64,000 nucleotides of DNA from Lactuca virosa. Its lineage: Eukaryota > Streptophyta > Magnoliopsida > Asterales > Asteraceae. The notes under the pieces are model-generated. The model saw nothing but the letters and a program-made list of their open reading frames with translations, searched no databases and was not told where the DNA came from. The translations under genes were made by a program, and so were the position numbers. Below are positions 34,011 to 47,713 of this stretch, piece by piece. The DNA is taken from NCBI GenBank assembly GCA_928212115.1, contig CAKMRJ010002223.1:305445719-305509718 (forward strand), in the 5' to 3' direction. Position 1 is the stretch's first letter, and the number at the start of each line of letters is the position of its first letter.

Positions 34011-35219
34011 AATTACTATATATTTACAAAATTATAGCTAATATACATATACGAACATCCGTGCACACTATCAGAGCTCCGCTAAAGATCTTATGCTTTA
34101 ACATCTAATACATGTTAATATATGGGATCCCGATGGTGTATACGGTTGTATGTACTAAATTTACTATTATTTGTTCAATGTGTATTAATTGGATTATAAC
34201 AAATGTGTAAGAAAATATATAGCGATAAAAACCATGTTTGGTCCCGAAAACTTGAAAATTAGAATTGAAACGTCGGTCCCGAAGGTGTACATGGGTGTAC
34301 GTATGTGTATCTTAGCTAAAATTTATAAAATATGTAGTTATTGATGTAGTATATGTGTGTGAGAAAAAGAAAGTGGAAAAAACGACGTATGATGCTCAAA
34401 ATGTCAGAAATTAGAACAGTTTCGTCGGAAATCCGTCGTTAATACAGACGGATTAGCGTCGGCCGCTAATATTCCGTCGCTATTCCGTCAATAATTACCG
34501 ACGGATTTCCAACAGACCTGTCTAACTTTCCACATTTCGAGCACCATACGTCGTTTTTTCCGCTTTGTTTTTCTCACACATATATTGTACATCAATTACT
34601 ATATATTTACAAAAGTTATAGCTAATATACATATACAAACATCCGTGCACACTATCGGAGCCCAGCTAAAGATCTTATGCTTTAACATCTAATACATATT
34701 AACAAAGATCTTATGCTTTAACATCTAATACATATTAACACATGGGATCCTGATGGTGTATACAGTTGTGTGTAGTAATTTTCTTAAATTTGTTCAATGT
34801 GTATTAATTGGATTATAACAAATGTGTATGAAAATATATAGCGATAAAAACCATGTTTAGTCCCGAAAACTTGAAAATTAGAATTGAAACGTCGGTCCCG
34901 AAGGTGTAAATGGGTGTACGTATGTGTATCTTAGCTATAATTTATAAAATATGTAGTTATTGATGTATTATGTGTTTGAGAATAAGAAAGCGGAAAAAAC
35001 GACGTATGGTGCTCGGAATGTCGGAAATTAGAACAGTTCTGTCGGAAATCCGTCGGTAACTACCGACGGACTAGCGACTTTTGTTAATATTTCGTCGCTA
35101 ATCCGTCGGTAATTACCGACGGATTTTCGACGGACCTGTCTAACTTTCGACATTTCAAACACCATACGTCGTTTTTTCGCATTGTTTTTGTCACACATAT
35201 ATTATACATCAATTACTAT
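34011..35219. repeat. Inter-unit block: two subrepeats (palindromes 6 and 7)
   Basis: Palindrome 6 spans 34331-34603 and palindrome 7 34951-35219. The spacer between them carries a local duplication of AAAGATCTTATGCTTTAACA and following bases (near 34668 and 34704), which explains the longer period (about 617 bp). No gene is present. Confidence 0.75.
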
Positions 35220-36644
35220 ATATTTACGAAATAAAATAAAATATTATTAAATGTAACTACGAGAAATAATGACAAATTTTTAGAAACTTTTTAAATAAAA
35301 CTACGAGAAATAAAATAAAATATTATTAAATGAAAGAAATGGAAATATAATTAAGAAATAAGATCTGGGAATATTTTAATTTTCATTATTAATCTTATGA
35401 ATTAGAAAATATAATTAAGAAAAATATGATTTGATTGTTTTGTAATTATTAATTAATTTGCTAATGGATACATATACTTGTGTATAAGATAACAAATATT
35501 TTAAAAGGAGAATAGTAAACCAATGAGTCTTATAGCGGAGTGGAAGACCTTTGACCTCTATAGCTTTGGCGTGAGTTCGAAACTCGCAAGCGTGTTTTAA
35601 TTGTGATTTTCTAGTTCCGTTTTTTTCATATACAAAGACTTCACATATCAAACACTTAGCGTCTTTTTCCCCTTTGTGTCTCCCGCTACAGCCTTCGTCG
35701 ACTGGAGACCCCCCTTTCTTCCTTTTCGGCGATCGTCGGAGCCTTCTTCTCGGCACTGCCCCCGTCGACATTGGCGTAGGTCGCCGCCCTTCTTAGCGCC
35801 GGTCACCCACACTCTTGCTCGATTTTTTCTTCTCCAGCGAAGGTAAACCCTAGATTTTATTTAATACAAATTGAAGCAAAGACGGGTATGAACATCAATA
35901 ACTCACTATATGATCTCGATTTCTCTACCCCTCGTAGTTCTTTGACCCTTTCTCTACATGTTGTTCCTTGTTTATTTAATTGGATGTACCATAATAAACA
36001 TGCTGGTGAAAAAAGAAAGGAATATGAGCGATGCACTCCAAGTGCTCGATAAAATGCCTGAGAGAAGAGCAACTCCTAATATTGCAGCAAACAATCACAC
36101 CTTAGACTAAAATTCGTACAGGACAGTTGAATCTAACGATGCTTACGATCTATTTTTGTATACTGGTTTAAGCTTCTTAGCAAGTGAATGCATTGTGTTG
36201 AACCATTTAATAAATACACATATATAGGGTACGGAAGTAAAATGTAAATTGGTAAAAAGGTTCAATATTTGGCTTTGGTTTGGAGGCATGCGTACTGTAT
36301 ACATAGTAGCAATGGAGAATTTAGTTAATTTTTTCTATAACTCTTTTGCATTCTTTTATTTCAATGATGTCTTTGTGCACTTATTTAATGGGTTTTACAA
36401 GGATTATTTAAAGGGTTTTACAATGATGGTTATATAAATTGGAATGATGAGGACGGATATTAGGAGCATTTTCTTTGGTTGTGCATCATTAAATTATGCT
36501 TTGTTGTTGTAATGATGTTAGACATCCTGATATTATTTTAAGTATTTCTTTTCACATGACTTATCAATCTAATATTATGTATTTGCTCATTCTTGTTCAA
36601 TCTAATGTTGTATATTTACACATTCTTGTTCTATTAAATGCAGC
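35220..36644 (+). repeat. Array unit 3: AT-rich part, SINE-like segment, 5' exon and first intron
   Basis: A-box-like TAGCGGAGTGGAAGA at 35533-35547 and B-box-like GAGTTCGAAACTC at 35573-35585. The 5' untranslated exon ends at a donor at 35842 (GCGAAG|GTAAACCC). The first intron ends with AAATGCAG at 36643. Confidence 0.65.
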
Positions 36645-37142
36645 ATGTCAGATAAAAGTGGTAAGGGCAAGGGAAAGGGTAAGGGTAAGGGTAAGGGACC
36701 AAACCGTAGCTCCGTGCCTGTTCCTCCTATTCCTCGTAGGCCATCCTTTGGCGATAGTGGAGCTCCACGACACCAAACTTCGCGTACACATGTCACACGA
36801 GAGATAGGATCTGGAGTTGCAGGCTCGAATAGAAGGAGTGCTATAAATCAACAAACAGGTGTGGCTGATCCACTTGCGGATATGGTAGGGGTGATTCATA
36901 GCACACTCTACCCACTTGGGGTTTCCATTATTGGAGGCCAAGGCGAGGAGCACGCCGATTACTACTATGATCAGGACTTTGATGTCGACATGATGAGGCA
37001 ATCCTCACCACGTGTGCCGAATACGCCGCATACGCCACATTCGACCGGTCATGGCTCTACCGTGGGTGTTTCACATGAGTCTACATTGCCATTTATCTCC
37101 CGAAACGGCTACGCGTTAGTGTTTTTATCTTTTATATTTATG

Positions 37143-37219
<77 letters not shown>

Positions 37220-37573
37220 ATATTGCAGGTTTTGTGATTCTCGTGTCCATAGGGCAATTATGAATATATTCTGGGAGAACTAGATCACCCGTGGCCTATC
37301 TTTTCAAAAGATCCCATTGGAGTTACGCACACAGATGTTTGAGCGTTTTCGAGTAATATATTAAATATTTATTAATATATCTTATGCTCATTTATTTTAT
37401 TTTGGATAATTGACTTAACATTTTTTTCTTTAGACTTTGTATCGGTGGTCTCCGACAGAAGAGGAGAGGATCTACCAAGCTTTGAGAATATTTTGAAGGA
37501 GCGCTACCGTGACCGGATGAGCGACAGACTTTGTATCGGTAATTACCGACGGATTTCCGACGGACCTGTCTAA
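36645..37573 (+). pseudogene. CACTA-type gene, unit 3 (best-preserved first coding exon)
   Basis: Exon 2 (36645-37114) starts MSDKSGKGKGKGKGKGPNRS. It is open throughout (about 156 codons), with a basic Gly/Lys start, a Pro/Arg-rich part, and an acidic GGQGEEHADYYYDQDFDVD segment. Intron 2 (37115-37228) holds a TA run and ends TATTGCAG. Exon 3 (37229-37352) has a one-base deletion after FWEN, and exon 4 (37434-37573) another in CAAGCTTTG, so the C-terminal transposase-like part is out of frame. With these exceptions the splice phases match units 2, 4 and 5. Exon 4 runs into the palindrome arm and would stop at the TAA at 37571. Confidence 0.65.
37146..37217. repeat. (TA)n microsatellite in intron 2, unit 3
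   Basis: About 72 bp of alternating TA directly before the intron's 3' splice site. Homologous runs are about 38 bp (33549-33586), 118 bp (40180-40297) and 55 bp (42917-42973) in units 2, 4 and 5. Confidence 0.95.
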
Positions 37574-37640
37574 CTTTCGACATTTCGAGCAGCATACGTC
37601 GTTTTTTCCGCTTTGTTTTTCTCACACATATATTATATAT

Positions 37641-38237
37641 CAATTACTATATATTTACAAAATTATAGCTAATAAACATATACGAACATCCGTGCACACT
37701 ATCAGAGCCCCGCTAAAGATCTTATGCTTTAACATCTAATACATACTAATACATGGGATCCCGATGGTGTATACAGTTGTATGTACTAAATTTACTATAA
37801 TTTGTTCAATGTGTATTAATTGGATTATAACAAATGTGTAATAAAATATATAGCGATAAAAACCATGTTTGGTCCCCGAAAACTTGTAAATTAGAATTGA
37901 AACGTCGGGTCCCGAAGGTGTACATGCGTCTACGTATGTGTATCTTACCTATAATTTGTAAAATATGTAGTTATTGATGTAGTATATGTGTGTGAGAAAA
38001 AGTAAGCGGAAAAAACGACGTATGGTGCTCGGAATGTTGGAAATTAGAATAGTACCGTCGGAAATCTGTCGGTAATTACCAAAGGATTAGCGACGGTTGT
38101 TAATATTCCGTCGCTAATCCGTCGGTAATTAGCGATGGATTTCCGACGGACCTGTCGAACTTTCGACATTTAGAACACCATACGTCGTTTTTCCGCTTTG
38201 TTTTTCTCATACATATATTATACACCAATTACTGGGT
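37641..38237. repeat. Inter-unit block: single subrepeat (palindrome 8)
   Basis: Spacer followed by palindrome 8 (37965-38234). Only one subrepeat copy separates units 3 and 4, compared with two between units 1-2 and 2-3. Confidence 0.75.
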
Positions 38238-39670
38238 ATTTACGTAATAAAGTAAACTATTATTAAATATAACTACGTGAAATAAAGACAAATTTTTAAA
38301 AACTTTTTAAATATAACTATAAGAAATAAAATAAAATATTATTAAATAAAAGAATTTAAAATATAATTAAGAAATAAGATCTGAGAATATTTGAATTTTC
38401 ATTTATTAGTGTTATGAATTAGAAAATATAATTAAACAAAAATGATTTGATCGTTTTGTAATTATTAATTAATTTGCTAATGGAAAACATATACCTGTGT
38501 ATAAGATAACAAATATTTTAAAAGGAGAATTGTAAACCAAAGAGTCTTATAGCGGAGTGGAAGACCTTTTACCTCTACAGCTTTGGCGTGAGTTCGAAAC
38601 TCACAAGCGCGTTTTAATTGTGATTTTCTAGTTCCGTTTTTTGATATACAAGGACTTTACATATCAAACACTTAGCATCTTTTTCCCTTTTGTGTCTCCC
38701 GCTACTGCTTTCTTGCCTTCGTCACTGGAGACCCCCCCTTTCTTCCTTTTTGGTGATCGCCATAGCCTTCTTCTCGGCGCTGCTGCCGTCGACATTGGCT
38801 TAGGTCGCTGCCCTTCTTAGCTCTGGTCACCCACACTCTTGCTCGATTTGTTCTTCTCCAACGAAGGTAAACCCTAGATTTTTTTTAAAACAAATTGAAG
38901 CAAAGACGGGTATAAACATCAATAGCTCACTATATGATCTCGATTTCTCTACCCCTCTTAGTTCTTTGACCCTTTCTCTACATCTTCCTTGTTTATTTAA
39001 TTGGATGTACCATAATAAACATGTTGGTGAAAAAAAGGAAGGAATGTGAGCGATGCAGTCCAGGTGCTCGATAAAATGTCCTCAGAGAATAGCAACTCCT
39101 AATATTGCAGCAAACAATCACACCTTAGACTGAAATCCGTACAGGGCAGTTGCATCTAACGATGCTTACGATCTAGTTTTGTATACCGGTTTAAGCTTCT
39201 TAGCAAGTGAATGTATTGTGTTGAGCCATTTAATAAATACAAATATATAAGGTAGGGAAGTAAAATGAAAATTGGTAAAAATGTTCAATATTTGGCTTTG
39301 GTTGGGAGGCATGCGTAGTGTATACACAATAGCAATGGAGAATTTAGTTAATTTTTTCTATAACTCTTTTGCATTCTTTGATTTCATTGATGTCTTTGTG
39401 CACTTATTTAAAGGGTTTTACAATGATTATTTAAAGGGTTTTACAATGATGGTTATATTATTTGGAATGATGAGGACGGATATTAGGAGAATTTTCTTTT
39501 GTTGTGCATCATTAAATTATGCTTTGTTGTTGTAATGATGTTAGACATCCTGATATTATTTTAAATATTTCTTTTCGCATGACTTATAAATCTAATATTA
39601 TGTATTTGCTCATTCTTGTTCAATCTAATGTTGTATATTTACACATTCTTGTTCTATTAAATGCAACTTG
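38238..39670 (+). repeat. Array unit 4: AT-rich part, SINE-like segment, 5' exon and first intron
   Basis: A-box-like at 38550-38564, B-box-like GAGTTCGAAACTC at 38590-38602. The 5' exon donor lies at 38866. The first-intron acceptor has changed from GCAG to GCAA (39663-39666), and the ATG has become TTG (39670). Confidence 0.6.
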
Positions 39671-40640
<970 letters not shown>

Positions 40641-40710
40641 CCTGTCTAACTTTCGACATTTCGAGCACCATACGTCGTTTTTTCCGCTTTGTTTTTCACA
40701 CACATATATT

Positions 40711-41294
40711 ATACATCAATTACTATATATTTACAAAATTATAGCTAATATACATATACGAACATCCGTGCATACTATCGGAGCCCAGCTAAAGATCTTA
40801 TGCTTTAACATCTAATACATATTAATATATGGGATCCCGATGGTGTATAAGATGTATGTACTATATTTACTATAATTTGTTCAATGTGTATTAATTGGAT
40901 TATAACAAATGTGTAAGAAAATATATAGCGATAAAAACCATGTTTGGTCCTCGAAAACTTGAAAATTAGAATTGAAACATCGGTCCCGAAGGCGTACATG
41001 GGTGTACGTATGAGTATCTTAGATATAATTTATAAAATATGTAGTTATTGATGTATTATATGCGTGTGAGAAAAAGAAAGCGGAAAAAACGACGTATGCT
41101 GCTCGAAATGTCGGAAATTAGAACAGTTCCGTCGGTAATTATCGACGGATTAGCGACTGTGTTCCGTCACTAATCTGTCGGTAATTAGCGATAGATTTCC
41201 GACGGACCTGTTTAACTTTTGACATTTCGAACACCATACGTCTTTTTTTCCGCTTTGTTTTTCTCACACATATATTATACATCAATTACTATAT
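40711..41294. repeat. Inter-unit block: single subrepeat (palindrome 9)
   Basis: Spacer and palindrome 9 (41038-41294). The centre is somewhat shortened and less symmetric than in palindromes 1, 4 and 6. No gene is present. Confidence 0.75.
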
Positions 41295-42429
41295 ATTTAA
41301 GAAATAAAATAAAATATTATTAAATATAACTACGAGAAATAAAGACAAATTTTTAGAAACATTTTAAATATAACTACGAGAACTAAAATAAAATATTATT
41401 AAATAAAAGAATTTGATATATAATTAAGAAATAAGATGTGAGAATATTTGAATTTTCATTTATTAGTGTTATGAATTAGAAAATATAATTTAAAAAAATA
41501 TGATTTGATCGTTTTGTAATTATTAATTAATTTGCTAATGGAAACATATACCTGTATTTAAGATAACAAATATTTTAAAAGGAGAATGGTAAACCAAAGA
41601 GTCTTATAGCGCCTTTGACCTCTACAGCTTTGGCGTGAGTTCGAAACTCGCAAGCGCATTTTAATTGTGATTTTCTAGTTCCGTTTTTTTCATATACAAA
41701 GACTTCACAGATAAACACTTACCGTCTTTTTCCCCTTTGTGTCTCCCGCTACTACCTTCGTCGAGTGGAGACCCCCTTTCTTCCTTTTTGGCGATCTTCG
41801 GAGCCTTCTTCTCGGCGCTGTCGCCGTCGACATTGGCGCAAGCCGCCGCCCTTCTTAGCTCCGGTCACCCCCATTCTTGCTCGATTTGTTCTTCTCCAAC
41901 GAAGGTAAACCCTAGATTTTTTTTAATACAAATAGAAGCAAAGACGGGTATTAACATCAATAGCTCACTATATGATCTCGATTTCTCTACCCCTCTTAGT
42001 TCTTTGACCCTTTCTCTACATGTTGGTCGTTGTTTATTTAATTGGATGTACTAAACATGCTGGTGAGAAAAGGAAGGAATGTGAGCGATGCAATCCAGGT
42101 GCTCGATAAAATGCCTGAGAGAAGAGTACCTCCTAATATTGGAGCAAACAATCACACCTTAGACTGAAATTCGTACAACACAGTTGCATCTAACGATGCT
42201 TACGATCTAGTTTTATATACTGGTTTAAGTTTCTTAGCAATTGAATGTATTGTGTTGAGCCATTTAATAAATACACATATATAAGGTAGGGAAGTAATGA
42301 TGTTAGACATCCTGATATTATTTTAAATATTTCTTTTCGCATGACTTATCATTCTAATATTATGTATTTGCTCATTCTTGTTCAATCTAATGTTGTATAT
42401 TTACACATTCTTGTTCTATTAAATGCAGC
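41295..42429 (+). repeat. Array unit 5: AT-rich part, SINE-like remnant, 5' exon and first intron
   Basis: The B-box-like GAGTTCGAAACTC is at 41637-41649, but the A-box region is deleted (TATAGCGCCTTTGACC). The 5' exon donor is at 41904. A deletion near 42295 shortens the first intron. The acceptor AAATGCAG (42420-42427) and the ATG (42430) are kept. Confidence 0.65.
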
Positions 42430-42913
42430 ATGTCAGATAAAAATGGTAAGGGCAAGGGAAAGGGTAAGGGTAAGGGACCAAACCGTTGCTCCGTGCATGT
42501 TCCTGTTCCTCGTAGGCCATCCTCTGGCGATAATGGAAGTCGAAGACACCAAACTTCGCGTACAGGTGTCACACGAGAGATAGGATTTGGAGTTACAGGC
42601 TCGAATAGAAGGAGTGCTATTAACCAACAACAGGTGTGGCTTTTCCACTTGCGGATATGGTAGGAGTGATTCATAGCACACTCAACCCACATGGGGTTTT
42701 CATTATTGGAGGACAAGGCGAGGAGCACACCGATTACTACTATGATCAGGACTTTGATGCCGACATGATGAGGCAATCCTCGCCACGTGTCCCGAATACG
42801 CCACATTCGACCGGTCATGGCTCTACCCTGGGTGCTTCACATGAGTCTACATTGCCATTTATCACCCGAAACGGCTACGCGTTAGTGTTTTTATCTTTTA
42901 TATTTACGATTAT

Positions 42914-42975
<62 letters not shown>

Positions 42976-43230
42976 CAGGTTTGGTGATTCTCGTGTCCAT
43001 AGGGCAATTATGAATATATTCTGGGAGAAACTAGATCACCCGTGGCCTGTCTTTTCAAAGATCCCATTGGAGTTACGCACACAGATGTTTGAGCGTTTCC
43101 AGGTAATATATTAAATATTTATTAATATATCTTATGCTCATTTATTTTATTTTGGATATTTGACTTAAGATTTTTTTCTTCAGACTTTGTATCGGTGGTC
43201 TCCGACAAAAGAGGAGAGGATCTACCAAGG
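42430..43230 (+). pseudogene. CACTA-type gene, unit 5 (split by Gypsy-B)
   Basis: Exon 2 (42430-42880) starts MSDKNGKGKGKGKGKGPNRC. One deletion (AACAACAGG near 42630) changes the frame before ADMVGVIHSTLNPHGV. Intron 2 contains a TA run and ends at 42978. Exon 3 (42979-43102) is fully open, with the transposase-like residues RAIMNIFWEKLDHPWPVFSK and LRTQMFERF. Intron 3 has donor CAG|GTAATA and acceptor TTCTTCAG (43193). Exon 4 begins at 43194 and is interrupted at 43230 by Gypsy-B. Its other half is at 50968-51060. Among the five units this one had the best 3' exons before the insertion. Confidence 0.7.
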
Positions 43231-44576
43231 TGATATTGCCATATTTATACGTATTTTTAGGCAATATTTATTTACATTTTTATTAATATCTTGGTTATTT
43301 GCATAGAATTATGGTACTTATAAGGTTAAAATTGTTATTTGCAGCCAAAGTGAAGCATTCTCGAAGAAAAGGACCAAAATGGACAAAGCATGGAACTTTG
43401 GAGGCTTGAAGGAAAGAAGAATAAAAAAAACTCAGCAAAACACGTACTCATGACGTGAGTAATTGAAAACTCACGACGTGAGTGGAGTATTCTAGAAGAT
43501 ATGCACCGGATGAAAGAAGAGTCCTTGTCGAATACGTTAATCTTGCACTCACGACGTGAGGCTTATTGGCTCACGACGTGAGATGGGAAAAATCGGAAAT
43601 TATATAAGCCCTTGTCCATTACGACTTGAAAAACTTTTGGCTGATTGAAGAAGTTCCAGGAGGCGATTTTGAGAGAAGTAGAAGGTATGGAAGAGAGTTT
43701 CAACACCAAAGGAGTAGAGAAGATCATAATTGTCTTTAGATTTGGTACTTTTCATTATGTTTATGAATATGACTTTTGTTGAATTGATTGCTAGGATGTA
43801 CAACTAAATCTAGCTGCTTCTGTTAGCTAGATGAAGCAGTAATTCATGGTGTAATAACTTTAGGTTTGACTTACTAGTTGGTTATGACTTGTGTTGATTG
43901 ATTTTTACCTAGCATGTTTGATTTAGTATTTGATTGCTTTTAATTCTTGTTCTGTATAGTTAGTGACTATTAATCTGCATGAATTAGAATACCTGGTAAT
44001 TTAGTGAACATTAAATTATTAGAGCTAGGATCAACCAAATCTTAGTTAAGCAATTAAATATTGAATTAGGCTGTGCTAGAGAACTCATATTATGATCATA
44101 AGTGTGTTTTGCAAATTAATCTTACATAGCTCCAATCCATTAAATAATAAATTCTGTGTTAACTAATGTGTGAATATACATTGATTTACATGAATTGATT
44201 AAATGTTAGTAAATTTGGAATTGAATTGCTAATACTTTATTAATTGGTAACCAACAGTAGTTGTCAAAGTTAATTTATGAACCATTGATGGAAAGTGGAT
44301 TCGAACTAATAGAAGTGTTTGTTAATTAATTGAATTTAAGTTAGGAATTAAGTTTCTCTGATCTTGCAAAATCAGATAAAACCCCCATCTTTGCTAGAAA
44401 ATTAGGTTAATTTAGTAGTAAATATATTAATTAGAAAATACCGTTCCCTGTGATCGACACCCGACTTACCCGACTATTCTATAATTTTGACTAGGTACAC
44501 TGCCTAGGTGCAATTAGTTAGTTAATGTAGTTAGGTTATAAATATTAAAATTAGGTGTAGCTATTTTCACACATCA
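43231..44576 (+). repeat. Gypsy-B 5' LTR
   Basis: Begins TGATATTGCCATATT and ends CACACATCA. It contains four copies of a palindrome of the form CTCACGACGTGAG (about 43446-43583). Between these and 44576 it is AT-rich, without genes. It matches 49626-50962 apart from point changes and a few small indels. Confidence 0.9.
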
Positions 44577-44582
44577 AGTTTT

Positions 44583-44600
44583 TGGCGCCGTTGCCAGGGA
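44583..44600 (+). other. Gypsy-B primer-binding site (tRNA-Asp type)
   Basis: TGGCGCCGTTGCCAGGGA starts six bases after the LTR end. It is complementary to the 3' end of plant tRNA-Asp with a single mismatch (A for G). Confidence 0.85.
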
Positions 44601-44881
44601 CGGCTTATTAGATAGTTTATTTATTTGCTTTAGATTAATCGATCCTTTTTGTGGGGTAAAACCTGCAAAAAGTTACTTTTTCCAGCTTAGTTTTCTTTAC
44701 AGTACTAGACTCACGATGTGAGTTCAATATTTTCTCGTTTTTCATTTTTCTTTTCTGCTTGTTTTTCTGCGACAACACGACGTGGTAGCCTTTACCACGT
44801 CGTGGTGAACAGTCAGTAAGCAATTTTTATTTAGTTTTTGTTCAGTTTTACGTTTTTATTTTGTTTATTTTGCAGGAGTTC

Positions 44882-46042
44882 ATGACCAGAGGTTCCAACA
44901 CACCTTTGGTACCACCACTTGAAGATCCAGAGTTAGCCCTTCACAAAAAGAAAGATAAGAACGTGAAAGAAGATCAAACACCAAAGAAGACACCCTTACA
45001 AGAACTCAAGTCAGTGTTCTCAAAGAAGTCGGGGAAGAAAAAGGGAGAATCGAGCTCATCTACAAAGGACAAGAGCAAGGTTGCAAGTTTAGATCAAATA
45101 CCTATCCCAAACGAGTCTGAATACGAGTCCGAGAACGAGTTTGGACTATATATGAGCGAACCCGAAGACGAGCCAAGCAACGAAATGGCGAACATTGAAG
45201 AAATGTCAATGGGAGCTTACAAGAAGCGAATTCAAGATGATGTTGGTCCAGGTTTAGTACAACCAGCGATACCTGCCGCTGCCACATTCGAGCTGAAGGG
45301 ACACATCCTGACTGCACTTAAGGATATCCCATTTTATGGGAAGGATCATGAGGATGCATTTAAGCATCTAGATAAGGTCAACGAAATTGCTGACTACTTC
45401 AATGTCCCGAATGTCAATAGAGATGCCATCTTACTAAGGATGCTACCAGTCACTTTCAAAGGAGCTGCAAAAGACTGGTTGAAAGCACTTCCTCCTGGTA
45501 CAATCACTACTTGGGCTCAAATACGTGAGCAATTTCTAGATCAGTTTTGCCCACCTTCCAAGACAGCTAAACTCAAGAAGGCAATAGCCAACTTTGAGCA
45601 ACAACCGAGGGAGTCACTATACGAAACTTGGGAGCGCTACAAAGGGTTGTTAAGGAATTGTCCTCAACATGATCTAAACGTTCAACAAGAGATGTCTATT
45701 TTCTATGATGGGGTAAATGTTATGACAAGACAACTCCTTGATTCTCAAGGGCCATTGACAAAGAAAAATCCAAGGGAGGTCAAGGAGTTAGTTGAAGAAT
45801 TCGCAAGACACTCTCGTGAGTACCACAACCCAAGACAAGATGGAGCAAAAGGCAGTGAGGGTGCACATTCTGAAGAGATGGCTGCTATGATGGCGATGCT
45901 CAATACTATGGACCGGAGATTGACCCAAATGTACCAATCAATTCATGCAATAAGAGTTGGATGTGAGAAATGCAGTGGGCCACACTTGACTAAGGATTGC
46001 CATTTGGATGATTATGGGAACAAGAAGGCTCAAGTTTGCTAA
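44882..46042 (+). CDS. Gypsy-B gag (capsid)
   Basis: The ATG at 44882 (MTRGSNTPLVPPLEDPEL) is preferred; the open frame upstream to 44861 has only TTG. The frame runs 386 codons. The Lys-rich N-terminus is followed by an acidic region. From about residue 145 comes the Retrotrans_gag domain typical of Athila/Tat (GHILTALKDIPFYGKDHEDA, AAKDWLKALPPGTITTW, QIREQFLDQFCPPSKTAKL, ESLYETWERYKGLLRNCPQH). The C-terminus has a partial knuckle, CEKCSGPHLTKDC. The product would assemble particles. TTTTGCAG lies just before the ATG (44868-44875) and resembles a 3' splice site. The frame is ended by a TAA/frameshift, after which gag remnants continue to 46564. Confidence 0.85.
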   Translation: MTRGSNTPLVPPLEDPELALHKKKDKNVKEDQTPKKTPLQELKSVFSKKSGKKKGESSSSTKDKSKVASLDQIPIPNESEYESENEFGLYMSEPEDEPSNEMANIEEMSMGAYKKRIQDDVGPGLVQPAIPAAATFELKGHILTALKDIPFYGKDHEDAFKHLDKVNEIADYFNVPNVNRDAILLRMLPVTFKGAAKDWLKALPPGTITTWAQIREQFLDQFCPPSKTAKLKKAIANFEQQPRESLYETWERYKGLLRNCPQHDLNVQQEMSIFYDGVNVMTRQLLDSQGPLTKKNPREVKELVEEFARHSREYHNPRQDGAKGSEGAHSEEMAAMMAMLNTMDRRLTQMYQSIHAIRVGCEKCSGPHLTKDCHLDDYGNKKAQVC

Positions 46043-46564
46043 TCAAATGGGGACAAGTATGATGACGATTGGAGGAAGCCAAAGAAGGAGTAGCTGCCTT
46101 ATGATGAGTACAAGAAACAGAAGGTGGAGAAATACATGCAGACTGGCCGGGGTTTTTACCAAAAAGAGCAACCACCAGCTGAGAAGAAAGCTGATTTGGA
46201 GACTATGTTGGTTCGTTTCATGGAAGCTTCAGAGAAGAGACATGATGATACAGATGCAACATTGAAGGATCAAAGAACAATGATGAAAGAATAGCAGACC
46301 TTGATGAAAAATCATCAAGCCATGATGATCGACCAGCAAAACTCACTGAGAAATCAGCAAGCCTCCATCAATAATCTTGAAGCTCAACTTGGCCAACTTA
46401 CAACTTTGGTGAATGAGAAGCTATTTCCTCAAATTCCTGAAAAGAAGACTCAATCCCATGTTATGGCGATTGATACCGAAGAGGAAGCAATCTCTGAGTT
46501 TTTAGAAGCCCTAGAAGTGGAGCCAAAGCCATCCGGACCAAAGCCAAAGAAGACGAAGCTCTAA
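46043..46564 (+). pseudogene. Gypsy-B gag C-terminal remnant
   Basis: Coding remnants with several stops (TAG near 46091 and near 46292) and one change of frame. Readable pieces include DEYKKQKVEKYMQTGRGFYQ and the Gln/Leu-rich SLRNQQASINNLEAQLGQLT (about 46347), typical of the coiled coil before the protease in Athila-type gag. It closes with a TAA at 46562-46564. Confidence 0.7.
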
Positions 46565-46609
46565 AACGAAAATGTTGCTGAATTACCAGACTCACGTCGT
46601 GAGCCCGCC

Positions 46610-47713
46610 ATGTTCACGACGTGGGCTCAGTCTGAACAGAAAAATTCAGATTCCGTTCCGGCTTACCGACCGCCATTGTCGTTTCCGTCTCGAGCACATC
46701 TCAGTCCACTGGAAAGGGAACATCTGGAGTTTATTCAGCAAATAAAGGGTATTCCTATTAATACCCCTTTTATCGATTCACTTTCAAAAATTCCAGAATA
46801 CGCGAAGTTCCAACAAGATATTATGGACACTCGTCAACAATTACAGAAGAACTCTAAAGTAATTCTTAGTGAGCAAAGTTCAAGAGTGGTATTGGGAGAC
46901 ATACCTAAGAAGATGGGAGATCTCGGACGCCTCACTCTTCTATGTGAGTTTGGTAACAATTTGAAGACTTATGCTTTAGCCGATTCCAGGGCTAGCATAA
47001 ATTTGATGCCATATTCATTCTATCAAAAGCTGAATATTCAGAAAATGAAGGCTATAAAGATGACTATCCATATGGCCAATCGTTCGGTGACTCACCCAAG
47101 GGGAATTGTATAAGACATCCTTGTTAAAATTGGGAAATTTGTTTTCCCAGTTGACTTTGTGATTATGGATATGAAGGAGGATGTGAATGTCCCAATTATT
47201 CTTGGTGGCCCTCTACTTAATACTGCTCGAGCTTTAGTTGATGTTCGTGAATCGAAGCTTACGTTGAGGGTTGGTGATGATGAGGAGACATTTAGAATAC
47301 AAGAAGGTTTTCAAGGAGAAGATGTAAAAGGTGAGGTGTTCAATATGGATGAAGATAATGATCTTGAAGAATTGGAGAAGCTAATGGAGGAAGAAATCAA
47401 GACAATTCATCAACTAAAACGCACCAAACCAAGAGCATCCGTCCCGTTCTTCGTTGAAGTCATTACCTACACAAAACCAACAACTTTGATGAGTGAGGAA
47501 AGCGATGAATTGTCGAGTGATGAAGACGAGGCTACTTCCAAGGAGACAAGTCCAATGGTAAAGGAGGGAAAGATTCCTATGGAGCTTAATAAAAGTGAAG
47601 AAAAATTAGAGACTAAAGGGATAAAACGTAAGCTCAATGTAGATGAAGTAAAAGCTAAAAAGGAAAATTCGAAAAAGGCGTACATTCGACGTGTTCAAGC
47701 ATACAAAAAGTGA
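46610..47713 (+). pseudogene. Gypsy-B protease, active site altered
   Basis: Two frames (46610-47113 and 47159-47713) are separated by a TAA near 47111. The first carries the region around the aspartic protease active site (ALADSRASINLMPYSFYQKL near 46975). Athila-type proteases normally have Asp-Leu-Gly-Ala there, and the Gly is replaced by Arg, so activity is unlikely. The second has the flap and C-terminal half (DVNVPIILGGPLLNTARALV near 47182), then an acidic and Lys-rich tail. The sequence where reverse transcriptase should follow is absent. The coding region also contains the palindrome-like ACTCACGTCGTGAG at 46592. Confidence 0.8.

Noticed and set aside
36663..36700. Telomere-like GGGTAA/AAGGGT repeats in array exons
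   Set aside because: They encode the Lys-Gly start of the array protein and do not match the plant telomere repeat TTTAGGG.
37141..37220. Ile-Tyr repeat protein in array unit 3
   Set aside because: It is read-through of the (TA)n microsatellite in intron 2; splice sites on both sides are conserved in other units.
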